DNA of 64,000 nucleotides, taken from Bermanella sp044597725 (lineage in GTDB: Bacteria; Pseudomonadota; Gammaproteobacteria; Pseudomonadales; Oceanobacteraceae). Positions 7,981-16,833 of this stretch are shown piece by piece. The first letter of the stretch is position 1, and each line of letters starts with the position of its first letter. The stretch is from positions 1,240,001-1,304,000 of the forward strand of contig NZ_CP139003.1 in NCBI RefSeq assembly GCF_044597725.1, given 5' to 3'. The notes beneath the pieces were generated by a model. It ran no database searches and was not told the DNA's origin. It saw only the letters and a program-made list of their open reading frames with translations. Made by a program: the position numbers and the translations under genes.

Positions 7981-9282
7981 ATGGAAAGTTTATTGAACCT
8001 CTGGAATGACACGGGGCTGGCTCATATTGAGCCGGGCCAGATTTTCATGATGCTGGTGGCGTTTGGGATGCTATTCCTCGCCATTAAAAAAGGCTTTGAG
8101 CCTCTACTTCTGCTACCAATTGCTGTCGGTACACTGCTGGTTAATATTCCAGGAGCGGGCCTTGGTTGGTCCGCCGCCGAAGCCGCTATTCGCACTGGTG
8201 ATGCGGCGCTTTTAAGTCAATTCCGAGAATTATTCGGTATGGCCGCTAATGCCGATATTTCAACGATTTTGGACGCTTATTACAACGCTGAAAAAGTTGT
8301 CACCAAAAAAGCCATACTCATTGGTCAGGCAGCCGGTTTTGAAAATGGCATGTTATATATCTTCTATAGCATGACCATTGCCAGCGGTATTGCCCCATTA
8401 TTGATTTTTATGGGCGTAGGTGCCATGACCGACTTTGGTCCGATGTTAGCCAACCCTAAAACTTTGCTTTTAGGTGCTGCTGCTCAATTTGGTATCTTTG
8501 GTACCGTTGCCGGTGCTGTACTGCTTACTGATGCAGGTCTTATGGAGTTTACGCTTCAACAAGCCGCTGCTATCGGTATTATTGGTGGTGCCGATGGGCC
8601 AACTTCTATTTTTATCGCGTCTAAACTAGCACCCGAACTATTAGGTGCCATCGCGGTTGCTGCATACTCGTATATGGCGTTGGTTCCATTAATTCAGCCG
8701 CCTATAATGAAAGCGTTAACAACCCAAGAAGAACGTAAAATTGCCATGACTCAGCTACGTTCAGTGAGCAAAGGCGAGAAGATCGTTTTCCCGCTGGCCG
8801 TGCTTGTTTTGGTTGCACTGTTGCTGCCATCTGCAGCGCCGCTACTGGGTATGTTCTGCTTTGGTAACCTCATGAAAGAATCTGGTGTGGTTGAACGTTT
8901 GAGCGATACCTCGCAGAACGCGCTGATCAATATTGTGACTATCTTTTTAGGCCTTTCTGTGGGCTACAAAATGAGTACAGATGCTTTCTTAAACTTGAGC
9001 ACTCTAGCAATTATTGTTTTAGGTTTAGTTGCATTCTGTATCGGTACAGCCTGTGGCGTATTGATGGCTAAAGCGATGAACTTCTTTACCAAAGAGCCTA
9101 TCAACCCTTTAATTGGTTCGGCAGGTGTATCTGCTGTACCTATGGCGGCTCGTGTATCAAATAAGGTTGGTCTAGAAGCAAACGGCCAAAACTTCCTATT
9201 GATGCATGCCATGGGACCTAACGTAGCAGGTGTAATTGGTTCAGCAGTAGCCGCAGGTGTGATGTTATCATACCTTGGTTAA
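7981..9282 (+). CDS. oadB: oxaloacetate decarboxylase beta subunit OadB
   Basis: The integral membrane subunit that decarboxylates carboxybiotin and pumps Na+ outward. It is 433 residues long, the family's usual size, and highly hydrophobic throughout. The Na+-site segment GGADGPTSIFIASKLAPE carries Asp205, matching the essential Asp of known OadB proteins, and the C-terminal NPLIGSAGVSAVPMAAR holds the second conserved site region. It starts 15 bases after oadA and ends the operon before a strong terminator. Confidence 0.96.
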   Translation: MESLLNLWNDTGLAHIEPGQIFMMLVAFGMLFLAIKKGFEPLLLLPIAVGTLLVNIPGAGLGWSAAEAAIRTGDAALLSQFRELFGMAANADISTILDAYYNAEKVVTKKAILIGQAAGFENGMLYIFYSMTIASGIAPLLIFMGVGAMTDFGPMLANPKTLLLGAAAQFGIFGTVAGAVLLTDAGLMEFTLQQAAAIGIIGGADGPTSIFIASKLAPELLGAIAVAAYSYMALVPLIQPPIMKALTTQEERKIAMTQLRSVSKGEKIVFPLAVLVLVALLLPSAAPLLGMFCFGNLMKESGVVERLSDTSQNALINIVTIFLGLSVGYKMSTDAFLNLSTLAIIVLGLVAFCIGTACGVLMAKAMNFFTKEPINPLIGSAGVSAVPMAARVSNKVGLEANGQNFLLMHAMGPNVAGVIGSAVAAGVMLSYLG

Positions 9283-9306
9283 TACGCACCAAGATGCATA
9301 AATACT

Positions 9307-9332
9307 AAAAAGCGCCTTCGGGCGCTTTTTTT
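9307..9332 (+). terminator. Rho-independent terminator after oadB
   Basis: The stem AAAAGCGCC/GGCGCTTTT with a TTCG loop and a T-run is a textbook terminator 25 bases behind oadB. Confidence 0.93.
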
Positions 9333-9383
9333 ATGGGTGAAATACGCCACTTTAAATACAAAAACAGCGAGCTCAAAGAGTCT

Positions 9384-9445
9384 GGTCTAAGCTTTGTAAA
9401 TGGAAGAATAAAAGAGTCTAAGGAGGGGTGGTAGTACCTTAGACC
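9384..9445 (+). promoter_or_regulatory. nested inverted repeats before the ZorA-like gene
   Basis: GTCTAAGG at 9416-9423 and CCTTAGAC at 9437-9444 form a perfect 8-base inverted repeat with a 13-base loop. An earlier GGTCTAA at 9384-9390 can pair instead with TTAGACC at 9439-9445. The two pairings are mutually exclusive. The ATG of the downstream gene is 20 bases further on, so this could be a protein operator or a switchable RNA structure in the leader. Confidence 0.5.
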
Positions 9446-9465
9446 GATGATCCTCATTACCGGAT

Positions 9466-10722
9466 ATGACTATGTCCTTGTTTCAAACAGAATTTTCTTT
9501 ATGGACGCTTGGTCTTATTGCCGTCATCTTTTTGTTGACGATATATTTCCAAGTATTTCGCTATAATACTCGGACCGCTGAGTCGGCTCCGACTATTCTT
9601 ACCAGTATTGGTATCTTTGGTACTTTCTTGGGTGTGGCATTAGGTTTAACCCAGTTTGATACGTCCAATTTGCAGGATAGCGTTCCTGCCCTTTTGGGCG
9701 GGTTAAAAACGGCTTTTTGGTCTTCCATTGCAGGCTTATTAGGGGCGCTTACCATTAAGTTTAGAGCCGTCATGGACGCCACTCATGGTGAAGAACAATA
9801 TCAACGAACTGCAAGTATTGATGACTTGCATTCATCCTTAAATCACATCCATGAAGTTTTGGTCGATCAAGATAAACAGCCTCTTTTAAATGAACTTGCT
9901 TTACTGCGTGTTGAACAGAAGCGTCAAAGTGACGACCTTATCAATGCCATATCACATTACCAAGAGCGAATGGTGGAAGCCAATACGCAAGCATTGATCG
10001 ATGCCCTTGGTGTAGTTATGCGGGACTTCAATACCAAAATTGATGAGCAGTATGGTGATAACTTTAAACGTTTAAATGAAAGTGTTGGTCAAATGCTTGA
10101 GTGGCAAAAAAACTACAAAGAGCAATTAGTTGAATTGGCCGAAAACCAAGAAAAGATTGGCGAATCTATGGTGAGTGCCAGCGATGCCTTTAGCAATATG
10201 GTGGCCCATGCAGAAAGCTTTAATGGCATAAGTGAAAGTTTAGGCAGTATGCTCCAAGGGTTAAACGCACAACGGGATGTGTTAGATAAGCACTTAACAG
10301 GCCTAGCCAGGCTGGTTGCAGAGGCGGGTGCGGGTTTGCCTCAACTTGAAGAGCGCATGACCTTTTTAACTAGCGGATTAGCCGATACATTGGAGCAGTA
10401 CAATCAGCGCATGGAGACCATGTTGCAAACCACAACAAATAGTATGCAAACCACTACCGAGCAGCTTACTTCTTCGTTAGAGTCGGGGTATAACAAAGCC
10501 TTCAGTGCACTCGATCAGAAAATTATTCAATCTATGACACAAACTGATAAACAGCTCGCTAAGTTAGATGCTGCATTGGAGCAAGAGTTAAATCGATCTC
10601 TGAAAATATTGGGTGAGCAACTGGGTGCACTGAGTGAGAAATTTGTACAAGACTATAGCCCTTTAACTGAGCGGCTAAGAGATGTTGTGAATATTGCTGA
10701 ACAAACACATAAATCGTCCTAG
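9466..10722 (+). CDS. ZorA-like MotA/TolQ/ExbB-type proton channel protein with coiled-coil tail
   Basis: A 418-residue inner-membrane protein with three predicted spans (about residues 12-31, 43-62 and 73-97). The third contains GGLKTAFWSSIAGLLGAL, the pore-helix pattern of the MotA/ExbB/ZorA superfamily. Residues 100-418 form a long cytoplasmic helical tail rich in Glu, Gln and Lys, as in ZorA of Zorya anti-phage systems, though shorter than the type I ZorA tail. It precedes a MotB/ZorB-like gene by 11 bases, so the pair probably forms an ion-driven motor. No Zorya effector (ZorC/D or ZorE) is next to it, so defence is inference. A housekeeping MotAB/ExbBD-like role is the alternative. Confidence 0.8.
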   Translation: MTMSLFQTEFSLWTLGLIAVIFLLTIYFQVFRYNTRTAESAPTILTSIGIFGTFLGVALGLTQFDTSNLQDSVPALLGGLKTAFWSSIAGLLGALTIKFRAVMDATHGEEQYQRTASIDDLHSSLNHIHEVLVDQDKQPLLNELALLRVEQKRQSDDLINAISHYQERMVEANTQALIDALGVVMRDFNTKIDEQYGDNFKRLNESVGQMLEWQKNYKEQLVELAENQEKIGESMVSASDAFSNMVAHAESFNGISESLGSMLQGLNAQRDVLDKHLTGLARLVAEAGAGLPQLEERMTFLTSGLADTLEQYNQRMETMLQTTTNSMQTTTEQLTSSLESGYNKAFSALDQKIIQSMTQTDKQLAKLDAALEQELNRSLKILGEQLGALSEKFVQDYSPLTERLRDVVNIAEQTHKSS

Positions 10723-10733
10723 AGTATCTATTC

Positions 10734-11450
10734 ATGTTAAGCGATGACCAAAAGCTAGGAGGGATTAAGGAGCAAGAAGGCCATTGGGTAGCAGTCAGTG
10801 ATTTAATGGCGGGCTTAATGATGGTTTTTTTGCTAATCTCAGTTGTATTCATGATTCATGTGGAATGGCAACGGAAAAAAATTACCGATGTTGCTATTTT
10901 GTATGACACATTACGTACCCAGTTATATCAAGACTTACTAGCCGAGTTTGCACCTGATTTACCCAACTGGGGGGCCGAGTTAGATGAGGATTTAACATTT
11001 CGATTTAACAAAACTGAACTGTTGTTTGAGCGGGGGGAATCCGACTTAAACCCTCAATTCCAGAATATATTATCGGACTTTTTTCCTAGGTACTTAAAAA
11101 TCATCACGCAAGAGAAGTATCGTGATGATATTTTAGAAGTTCGTATAGAAGGTCATACGTCAAGTGGTTGGCTTGGGGCCAATGACGAAGATGAAGCTTA
11201 TATTAACAATATGGAGCTGTCTCAAGCCCGCACACGCTCCACACTGGCCTATTTGTTAAACCTGCAGCCGGTTCAGGATGAAAAGACCTGGCTGAAAGAT
11301 TATCTCACCGCTAATGGTCTATCTAGCGCCAAAGTGATTATCAATGCAAGTGGAATCGAAAATGAAGATCGATCTCGCCGAGTTGAATTTAAGGTGAGAA
11401 CAGATGCAGAAGGTAAAATTGCTACTATTTTAGAAGACGCCATCCCATAG
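10734..11450 (+). CDS. ZorB-like (MotB/OmpA-type) peptidoglycan-binding partner
   Basis: A 238-residue protein with one N-terminal membrane span containing SDLMAGLMMVFLLISVVFM. Asp23 stands where MotB and ZorB carry the proton-relay Asp. The C-terminal OmpA-like peptidoglycan-binding domain (about residues 85-225) includes LEVRIEGHTSS, LSQARTRSTLAYLL and the arginine segment EDRSRRVEFKV. The DLM-GLM-VFL pattern is closer to ZorB than to flagellar MotB. Together with the upstream gene it should form a peptidoglycan-anchored 5:2-type channel complex. Confidence 0.82.
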   Translation: MLSDDQKLGGIKEQEGHWVAVSDLMAGLMMVFLLISVVFMIHVEWQRKKITDVAILYDTLRTQLYQDLLAEFAPDLPNWGAELDEDLTFRFNKTELLFERGESDLNPQFQNILSDFFPRYLKIITQEKYRDDILEVRIEGHTSSGWLGANDEDEAYINNMELSQARTRSTLAYLLNLQPVQDEKTWLKDYLTANGLSSAKVIINASGIENEDRSRRVEFKVRTDAEGKIATILEDAIP

Positions 11451-11477
11451 TCATTGACCTTTTAGGTAGTCACATCA

Positions 11478-11939
11478 ATGGAATTAATAGATTTCAAACA
11501 TTTACCCATATTAAATACCTTGCGAGAAAATATGGGTGCTCATAAGGATGGAACATTTGAACTATTTGATCCTGAAAAGCATGCCTCTTGGCAAGAAAAA
11601 GAACAATTAAAAGAAGCAATAAAAACTGTAGCAGGGCAGTTTGTACGAGATAGAGATCAGAAACTCTTTTACAAAAATGTGCCTGTTATTGCGTTATTAG
11701 AAAGCCGAATTCATTTTGCATACTGTGATTTATTAAAACAACTAAGTAGCAAAGGACGTTTGAATAATCTCGAAATCACGCAAACATACAAATTATTACA
11801 TAACCCAACAACATGTGAATATTGTTTGCATACTATTGGCTTTAAAGGTTTTGATGTATATCGTCATCGTCACCAAGATTATAACGAAAAAATACTAAAA
11901 CAATTTTCCCTTCAGCAATATCTTTCTAGTTACTTTTAA
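11478..11939 (+). CDS. unknown 153-residue protein, third gene of the ZorAB-like operon
   Basis: I do not recognise this protein. It is soluble, charged and mostly helical, with no signal peptide or membrane span. A CxxC pair (TTCEYC, Cys113 and Cys116) lies before FDVYRHRHQDYNEK, so a small metal site with Cys and His ligands is possible but not a clear HNH motif. It starts 27 bases after the ZorB-like gene on the same strand and is noticeably more AT-rich than its neighbours. It is half or less the size expected for a Zorya effector nuclease. Position suggests it works with the membrane pair. Confidence 0.65.
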   Translation: MELIDFKHLPILNTLRENMGAHKDGTFELFDPEKHASWQEKEQLKEAIKTVAGQFVRDRDQKLFYKNVPVIALLESRIHFAYCDLLKQLSSKGRLNNLEITQTYKLLHNPTTCEYCLHTIGFKGFDVYRHRHQDYNEKILKQFSLQQYLSSYF

Positions 11940-12021
11940 CCACTCAAATTGGCCGAAATTCCCTTATTAATTTTAGTTAAGCTATGGGAAACTTGGGGTA
12001 ATTATTTGTAGGAGTACTCAA

Positions 12022-14406
12022 GTGAATCTAAAAAATATAATAAAGTATACATTGAGTGGATTGATAGTCGTAATATTGATAGCGGCTATTAGTATTTACA
12101 CGGTGTTTCGTAGCAGCTTGCCGCAATTAGACGGTAGTGTACCCGCGTCGGTAAATGACAGCGTAACGATTACGCGGGATCAACAAGGTATTCCAACCAT
12201 TCAGGCAAATAGTCGAGTTGATACAGCTTATGGGTTGGGTTTTATACATGCCCAAGAGCGCCTGTTTCAAATGGATTTATTGCGTAAAAATAGCGCAGGT
12301 GAATTGAGTGAGCTGTTTGGCGATTTGGCCATTGAGTTTGATAAAAAGATTCGTAAACACCAGTTTAGAAAACGTGCACAGCGTGCGGTAGATAATTTAC
12401 CTTTGCATCATAAATCGATACTAGAAGCCTATACTCAAGGGGTAAATGCGGGTATAGAAGCGCTTTCTAGTAAACCGTTTGAATACCATTTATTACAAAC
12501 TGAGCCGGCTCCTTGGCAGCACGCAGATAGTGCGTTAGTTCTCTTGAGTATGTATATGGACTTGCAGCCAGAATGGAGTGAAACAGAACGCTCTTTAGCT
12601 GTTATGAAGGATCTGTTACCACAAGACTGGTTTGATTTTATGACCTCCCCTGGAGGCAAATGGGATGCACCTGTTCAAGGTGAAGCGCTTACGCCAAACT
12701 CTATTTTACCAGAACGCCCATTGGCTTGGTTTGCCGAGCAAAATCAACAGAAAGTAGATGCCGTCACCCACTATCAGTTTTTTGATCAAATCCATTATGG
12801 CTCTAATAACTGGTCGGTTTCAGGGAATTTAACTAAGCACGGGATAGGCATGGTAGCTGATGATATGCACTTGAGTTTGCGTGTACCCAATATTTGGTAT
12901 CGTGCGTCTTGGTTTGTGGAAGACAGCAAGGGCGCTAAACGACGATTAACGGGTGCAAGTTTACCTGGAGCTCCCGCTATAGTGGTGGGCAGTAATGAAC
13001 ATATTGCTTGGGCGTTTACTAATAGCCAAGGTGACTTTCATGACGTGATTGTTTTGCAAACCAATGAAGAGCAAAGTAAATACTTAACTAAAGACGGTTA
13101 CCAAGATTTTGTTGTTGAGCAAGAAAAAATCCAGATTAAAGGCCAAGTAAGCGAAAATATCGACATAAAACTGACTCAGTGGGGACCCGTGATTGGAGAA
13201 AATCATAAAGGTGAGCTGCTGGCTATGCGTTGGGTGGCCCATGATGTAGAGGGTATTAACTTTCGTTTGCTGGATTTAGAGCAGGCAAATACAGTGGATG
13301 AATCTTTAAGTATTGCCGCCCAGTCTGGTGTTCCAGCGCAAAATTTTAATGTGGTCGATAATGCCGGTAATCAAGCGTGGACGATAATGGGTCGTATACC
13401 TCAACGTTTTGGTTTTGATACCAGCATGCAAGGTAGTCAACTGCCACAAGATTGGAGTAATGGCGATAAAGGCTGGAGCGGTTATGTTAAACCCGAAAAT
13501 TATCCTAAAGTCGTCAACCCAGAAAACGGTCGAATCTGGACAGCGAACGCGCGCATAGTAAGTGATGATATGCTTGAGGTACTGGGCACTCACCGCTATG
13601 CCTTAGGTGCGCGCCAACAACAAATTCGTGATGGTATGTTTGCCCGGGATAGGTTTACAGAGCAAGACTTTCTAGATATTCAACTGGATGATAGAGCACT
13701 GTTTTTAACTCCATGGCAGGAGCAACTGTTATTACTTACCCATAATGGAGATGCGTACACTGAGGTACAAAATATATTAAAAAATTGGCAGGCACGAGCC
13801 AGTGCTACAAGCTCAGGTTATCTACTGGTAAAACGTTACAGAGAAACCGTGGTTGATAAAACCATGGGGGAAGTGTATCGCTATTTGGAAGCAAACAGTA
13901 ATGAGTTTTGGGCTGACGAAGTGGATAATTTTATCGAATATGCTGTGTGGCAATTGGTAACAGAGCAGCCGTCTCAGCATATTCCTATGGGCTATGACTC
14001 ATGGAATGAATTTCTGCTAGCGACACTAGATGAAACACTTGATCGTTTGACTGCAGATGGTGGAAAACTGGCAGAACAAACTTGGGGTGAAGCGAATACA
14101 CTTGCCATAAAGCATCCACTTAGTGCTGCCGTTCCGGGACTATCGTGGTTAACGGATATGCCTGCTGAACCCATGAATGGTGATACCTACATGCCACTAG
14201 TGCAAAAAACAAGTTCAGGTGCGTCGCAACGAATGGCTGTTGCTCCCGGTAGAGAAGAAGAGGGGTATTTTCATATGGCCACGGGCCAAAGTGGGCATCC
14301 ACTTTCACCTTATTTTGATAAGGGCCATAGAGACTGGGTTGAAGGGCGTCCTTCTAACTTCTTACCTGCAGAAACAAAATGGACGTTAAAGCTTATACCT
14401 AAGTAG
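12022..14406 (+). CDS. penicillin acylase family (Ntn hydrolase) protein
   Basis: A 794-residue N-terminal-nucleophile hydrolase precursor that cleaves amide bonds of acylated substrates, such as beta-lactams or acyl-homoserine lactones. It has an N-terminal hydrophobic export or anchor segment (about residues 8-29), the alpha-chain motif YGLGFIHAQERLFQMD and the autocleavage site Gly260-Ser261 in HYGSNNWSV. Ser261 becomes the catalytic N-terminus of the beta chain. The GTG start at 12022 is preceded by TAGGAG. The true substrate cannot be told from sequence. No quorum-sensing synthase is in the window. Confidence 0.9.
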   Translation: MNLKNIIKYTLSGLIVVILIAAISIYTVFRSSLPQLDGSVPASVNDSVTITRDQQGIPTIQANSRVDTAYGLGFIHAQERLFQMDLLRKNSAGELSELFGDLAIEFDKKIRKHQFRKRAQRAVDNLPLHHKSILEAYTQGVNAGIEALSSKPFEYHLLQTEPAPWQHADSALVLLSMYMDLQPEWSETERSLAVMKDLLPQDWFDFMTSPGGKWDAPVQGEALTPNSILPERPLAWFAEQNQQKVDAVTHYQFFDQIHYGSNNWSVSGNLTKHGIGMVADDMHLSLRVPNIWYRASWFVEDSKGAKRRLTGASLPGAPAIVVGSNEHIAWAFTNSQGDFHDVIVLQTNEEQSKYLTKDGYQDFVVEQEKIQIKGQVSENIDIKLTQWGPVIGENHKGELLAMRWVAHDVEGINFRLLDLEQANTVDESLSIAAQSGVPAQNFNVVDNAGNQAWTIMGRIPQRFGFDTSMQGSQLPQDWSNGDKGWSGYVKPENYPKVVNPENGRIWTANARIVSDDMLEVLGTHRYALGARQQQIRDGMFARDRFTEQDFLDIQLDDRALFLTPWQEQLLLLTHNGDAYTEVQNILKNWQARASATSSGYLLVKRYRETVVDKTMGEVYRYLEANSNEFWADEVDNFIEYAVWQLVTEQPSQHIPMGYDSWNEFLLATLDETLDRLTADGGKLAEQTWGEANTLAIKHPLSAAVPGLSWLTDMPAEPMNGDTYMPLVQKTSSGASQRMAVAPGREEEGYFHMATGQSGHPLSPYFDKGHRDWVEGRPSNFLPAETKWTLKLIPK

Positions 14407-14588
14407 TTATCATATCCGGCCGCCATAGTAGTGCGGCCGGAGCCTAAGCGACCCCCGCAATGGGGATTTAAACTTTTCACAATACCCAAGCCGGCTTACG
14501 CTTTCCGAAAGTCTCAGTAGTGCGGCCGGAGCCATAGCGACCCCCGCAATTGGGGTTTTAAACTCTTCACAATATTCAAGCCTGCTTA

Positions 14589-14704
14589 CGCTTTCCGAAA
14601 GTTGTTCGTAGTCTCACGGACGCCGTGAATATATCCCTATAGGCTCGCGCGTGCCATCCATGGCACGCAACGCCGCTCGCTTTACGAACAGCTTCCGCAA
14701 ATCG
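14589..14704 (+). repeat. alpha-type hairpin module
   Basis: Left arm CGCTTTCCGAAAGTTGTTCG (14589-14608) pairs with the right arm ending GCTTCCGCAAATCG at 14704, in about 19 of 22 positions. Inside lie a small TATATCCCTATA hairpin and the perfect palindrome GCGTGCCATCCATGGCACGC. An inverted near-identical copy lies at 47972-48087. Confidence 0.85.
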
Positions 14705-14810
14705 TTAAGGCTTTTGGTTATTTAAAAGGTTTTGTTGCGGGGGGCGCTTAGGCTCCGGCCGCACTACTTATGAAATCAATACGATCAATCTTTGCTGAAT
14801 TAAAAATTTA

Positions 14811-14927
14811 CGATTTTCGAGAACCATTCATAAAGCGAGCGGCGTCATGAGCCATGGATGGCGAATGCGAGCTTACAAGGAACGTACTAGCAGCGTCCGT
14901 GAGACTATGGATGATTCTCGGAAAGCG
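14811..14927 (-). repeat. beta-type hairpin module, inverted
   Basis: The module reads on the minus strand as CGCTTTCCGAGAATCATCC to GTTCTCGAAAATCG, with 19 of about 22 outer positions able to pair. It matches the forward copies at 47611-47726 and 58912-59027. The linker joining it to the inverted end module at 14735-14767 is also shared with 59028-59070. Confidence 0.85.
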
Positions 14928-14957
14928 GGGCGGATAACCAAAACCCCGACATTTAAG

Positions 14958-16073
14958 CTAGTCTATGAGTTGATACTCTGAACGTAAAATTTCAATAATT
15001 TCCGCTTTTGGGTCGTCACTAATATGAATCTCTCGGCCCGTGATTTTTTCAGCAATACCAACATAGGTATTACTTACTTGCTCAAATACCTCAGCAGGTA
15101 GTGCATTATCGCGAGCCAACGCATTGCGTTCATCCATGCGGTTTTTATTAAGCAAAATATCCGAGTCTGGGAAGTGATTCAATAATAACTGACGAAAGCC
15201 TTCTTTGCTGTTTTCAACAACGTTACCTTGGCGGTATTGCTCGCCATCCCAAATACGCGAACTATCAGGGGTGCCCACTTCATCCATATAGATAAGCTTT
15301 TCTTGGCCGTTGGCATCTGTCACATAACCAAACTCGAATTTGGTATCGACAAAGATTTGATCAACCTTCGCGAGGGCATCGCTAATAACGTTAAAACCAT
15401 CACTCAACAGAGTTTCGTATAGATCAATATCCGATTCAGAATGTAGGTTAAACGCAGCGTAATTATTGCGAATATCTTCACGACTGACGTTCACATCATC
15501 CTGCTCAGGTACCCCTGGTATACCCTTTAAGATGCCTTTAGTAGAAGGCGTCATTAATAGTTCAGGCAGTTTTTGGTCTTTCTTGAGGCCTTCCGGCAGG
15601 GTAATGCCACAGAATTCCCGTTCACCTTTTTCATAGGCTCGCCACATGGAGCCGGTGATATAACTGCGGCAAATAGCCTCTATCATGACTGGCTGTGCTT
15701 TTTGCACAATCCAAACTAACGGGTGGGGTATATCTAAAATATGGCTATCGGCTAAACCCTCTTGCTTAAATAATTCAAACCAATGATTTGAGATTGTATT
15801 TAAAGCTGCGCCTTTCCCTGGGATACCTTGTAGGCCGCCTTCGCCATGCCAAATACAATCGAACGCGCTGATACGGTCAGAAATCACCATTATCGCCAGT
15901 GGTGCATCATGAGCAACGTTGTAGCCTTTTTCTTGAATCAGGCGAGCGCTGTCTTCTGGGGTTAGCCAGTACACACTACGGACTTTGCCGCTGTGTACCT
16001 GCGTGTGGGTACGAATGGGTAAGTCATCATTAACCGCCAAGACGCGGCGGCTAGCTTGAGGAGACTGAGTCAT
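14958..16073 (-). CDS. purC: phosphoribosylaminoimidazole-succinocarboxamide synthase (SAICAR synthase)
   Basis: Joins CAIR and aspartate with ATP in de novo purine synthesis. The fold starts with HSGKVRSVYWL, followed by VISDRISAFDC, ICRSYITGSMWRAYEKG, the ATP/metal region IFVDTKFEFGYV and DEVGTPDSSRIW. At 371 residues it is the long form known from Vibrio and related marine gammaproteobacteria, not the roughly 237-residue E. coli type. I prefer the ATG at 16073; a GTG four codons upstream at 16085 lacks a ribosome site. The gene stands alone, convergent with the acylase gene across repeat cluster 1. Confidence 0.95.
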   Translation of the reverse strand: MTQSPQASRRVLAVNDDLPIRTHTQVHSGKVRSVYWLTPEDSARLIQEKGYNVAHDAPLAIMVISDRISAFDCIWHGEGGLQGIPGKGAALNTISNHWFELFKQEGLADSHILDIPHPLVWIVQKAQPVMIEAICRSYITGSMWRAYEKGEREFCGITLPEGLKKDQKLPELLMTPSTKGILKGIPGVPEQDDVNVSREDIRNNYAAFNLHSESDIDLYETLLSDGFNVISDALAKVDQIFVDTKFEFGYVTDANGQEKLIYMDEVGTPDSSRIWDGEQYRQGNVVENSKEGFRQLLLNHFPDSDILLNKNRMDERNALARDNALPAEVFEQVSNTYVGIAEKITGREIHISDDPKAEIIEILRSEYQLID

Positions 16074-16197
16074 GATATTACTCACTGCAAATAAAGGCGG
16101 ATTCTAGCAAAGCTGACGCTTTATGGCATCAGAATCAAATACTTTAGCCTTAATGCGATACCACCGTGTGGTTATGGCAATACCATGAATCTTGACT

Positions 16198-16752
16198 CTA
16201 CAGTGAAAATTGCTGGTTGATGTCGTTGATTAATGTAGGCGATTGCGGTGAAACGCGTGAATCATAGCGTTTGATGACCACACCATTAGGTGCTACCAGG
16301 TATTTATTGAAGTTCCAGCTGGGAGCGCCCTGTGCTTGAGTCAGGTGCTTAAAAATCCCGTGAGCATTGTTGCCCAGCACGGTGACAGGTTTACTCATTA
16401 AAAAGGTAACGCCAAAGTTCTTAAAACAAACACTGGCGGTTTCAGCTTCATTGTCAGCTTCTTGGTTAAAGCTGTCACTAGGAAAGCCAATAACCACAAG
16501 GCCTTTGTCTTTATAATCGTTATGTAATGTTTCTAAACCAGAAAATTGTTTGGTAAAACCACAGTGGCTTGCGGTGTTCACAATTAAAACAGGGCGACCG
16601 GCTACTTGTTCACATAATTCAACGCTTTTGCTGCTATGTAATTTATCAATAGTCACGTTTAGCCATTCAGGGCAGGTTTGGGCTTGCGCCTTATAGCTTG
16701 AAGCAAGCGTGATGGCAGTTAAAGCAATAAGTGTAAACGTACCTCTAAGCAT
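16198..16752 (-). CDS. exported glutathione peroxidase (BtuE-like)
   Basis: A thiol peroxidase that reduces hydroperoxides. An N-terminal signal peptide (about residues 1-24, ending AQA) suggests a periplasmic site. Catalytic residues are visible: peroxidatic Cys64 in NTASHCGFTKQ, Gln97 in FPSDSFNQEA, Trp146 and Asn147 in PSWNFNKYLV. Cys109 in ASVCFKNFG is placed like the resolving Cys of thioredoxin-dependent members, so thioredoxin-like proteins may be the reductant rather than glutathione. Length (184) is normal once the signal is removed. A good AGGAG precedes the ATG. Confidence 0.9.
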   Translation of the reverse strand: MLRGTFTLIALTAITLASSYKAQAQTCPEWLNVTIDKLHSSKSVELCEQVAGRPVLIVNTASHCGFTKQFSGLETLHNDYKDKGLVVIGFPSDSFNQEADNEAETASVCFKNFGVTFLMSKPVTVLGNNAHGIFKHLTQAQGAPSWNFNKYLVAPNGVVIKRYDSRVSPQSPTLINDINQQFSL

Positions 16753-16833
16753 GGCTAGTCTCCTATTAGTTTGAGTAGAATACGCACATGAATGATTATT
16801 GGTTTACTACCCCAGCAATAGGGTTTTGCTTAT

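Larger units (their letters stand above)
14428..14949 (+). repeat. repeat cluster 1 (end modules plus alpha and beta hairpin modules)
   Basis: This intergenic stretch between two convergent genes consists of the dispersed repeat family. End modules, which begin GTAGTGCGGCCGGAGCC and continue GCGACCCCCGCAA, start at 14428 and 14517; an inverted copy lies at 14735-14767. Between them is an alpha hairpin module, and behind them an inverted beta hairpin module. No coding sequence is supported here. It reaches to within about 10 bases of the purC stop codon. Confidence 0.92.

Noticed and set aside
9466..11939. Complete Zorya system
   Set aside because: No ZorC/ZorD, ZorE or other recognised Zorya effector gene follows; only the ZorA/ZorB-like pair is supported.
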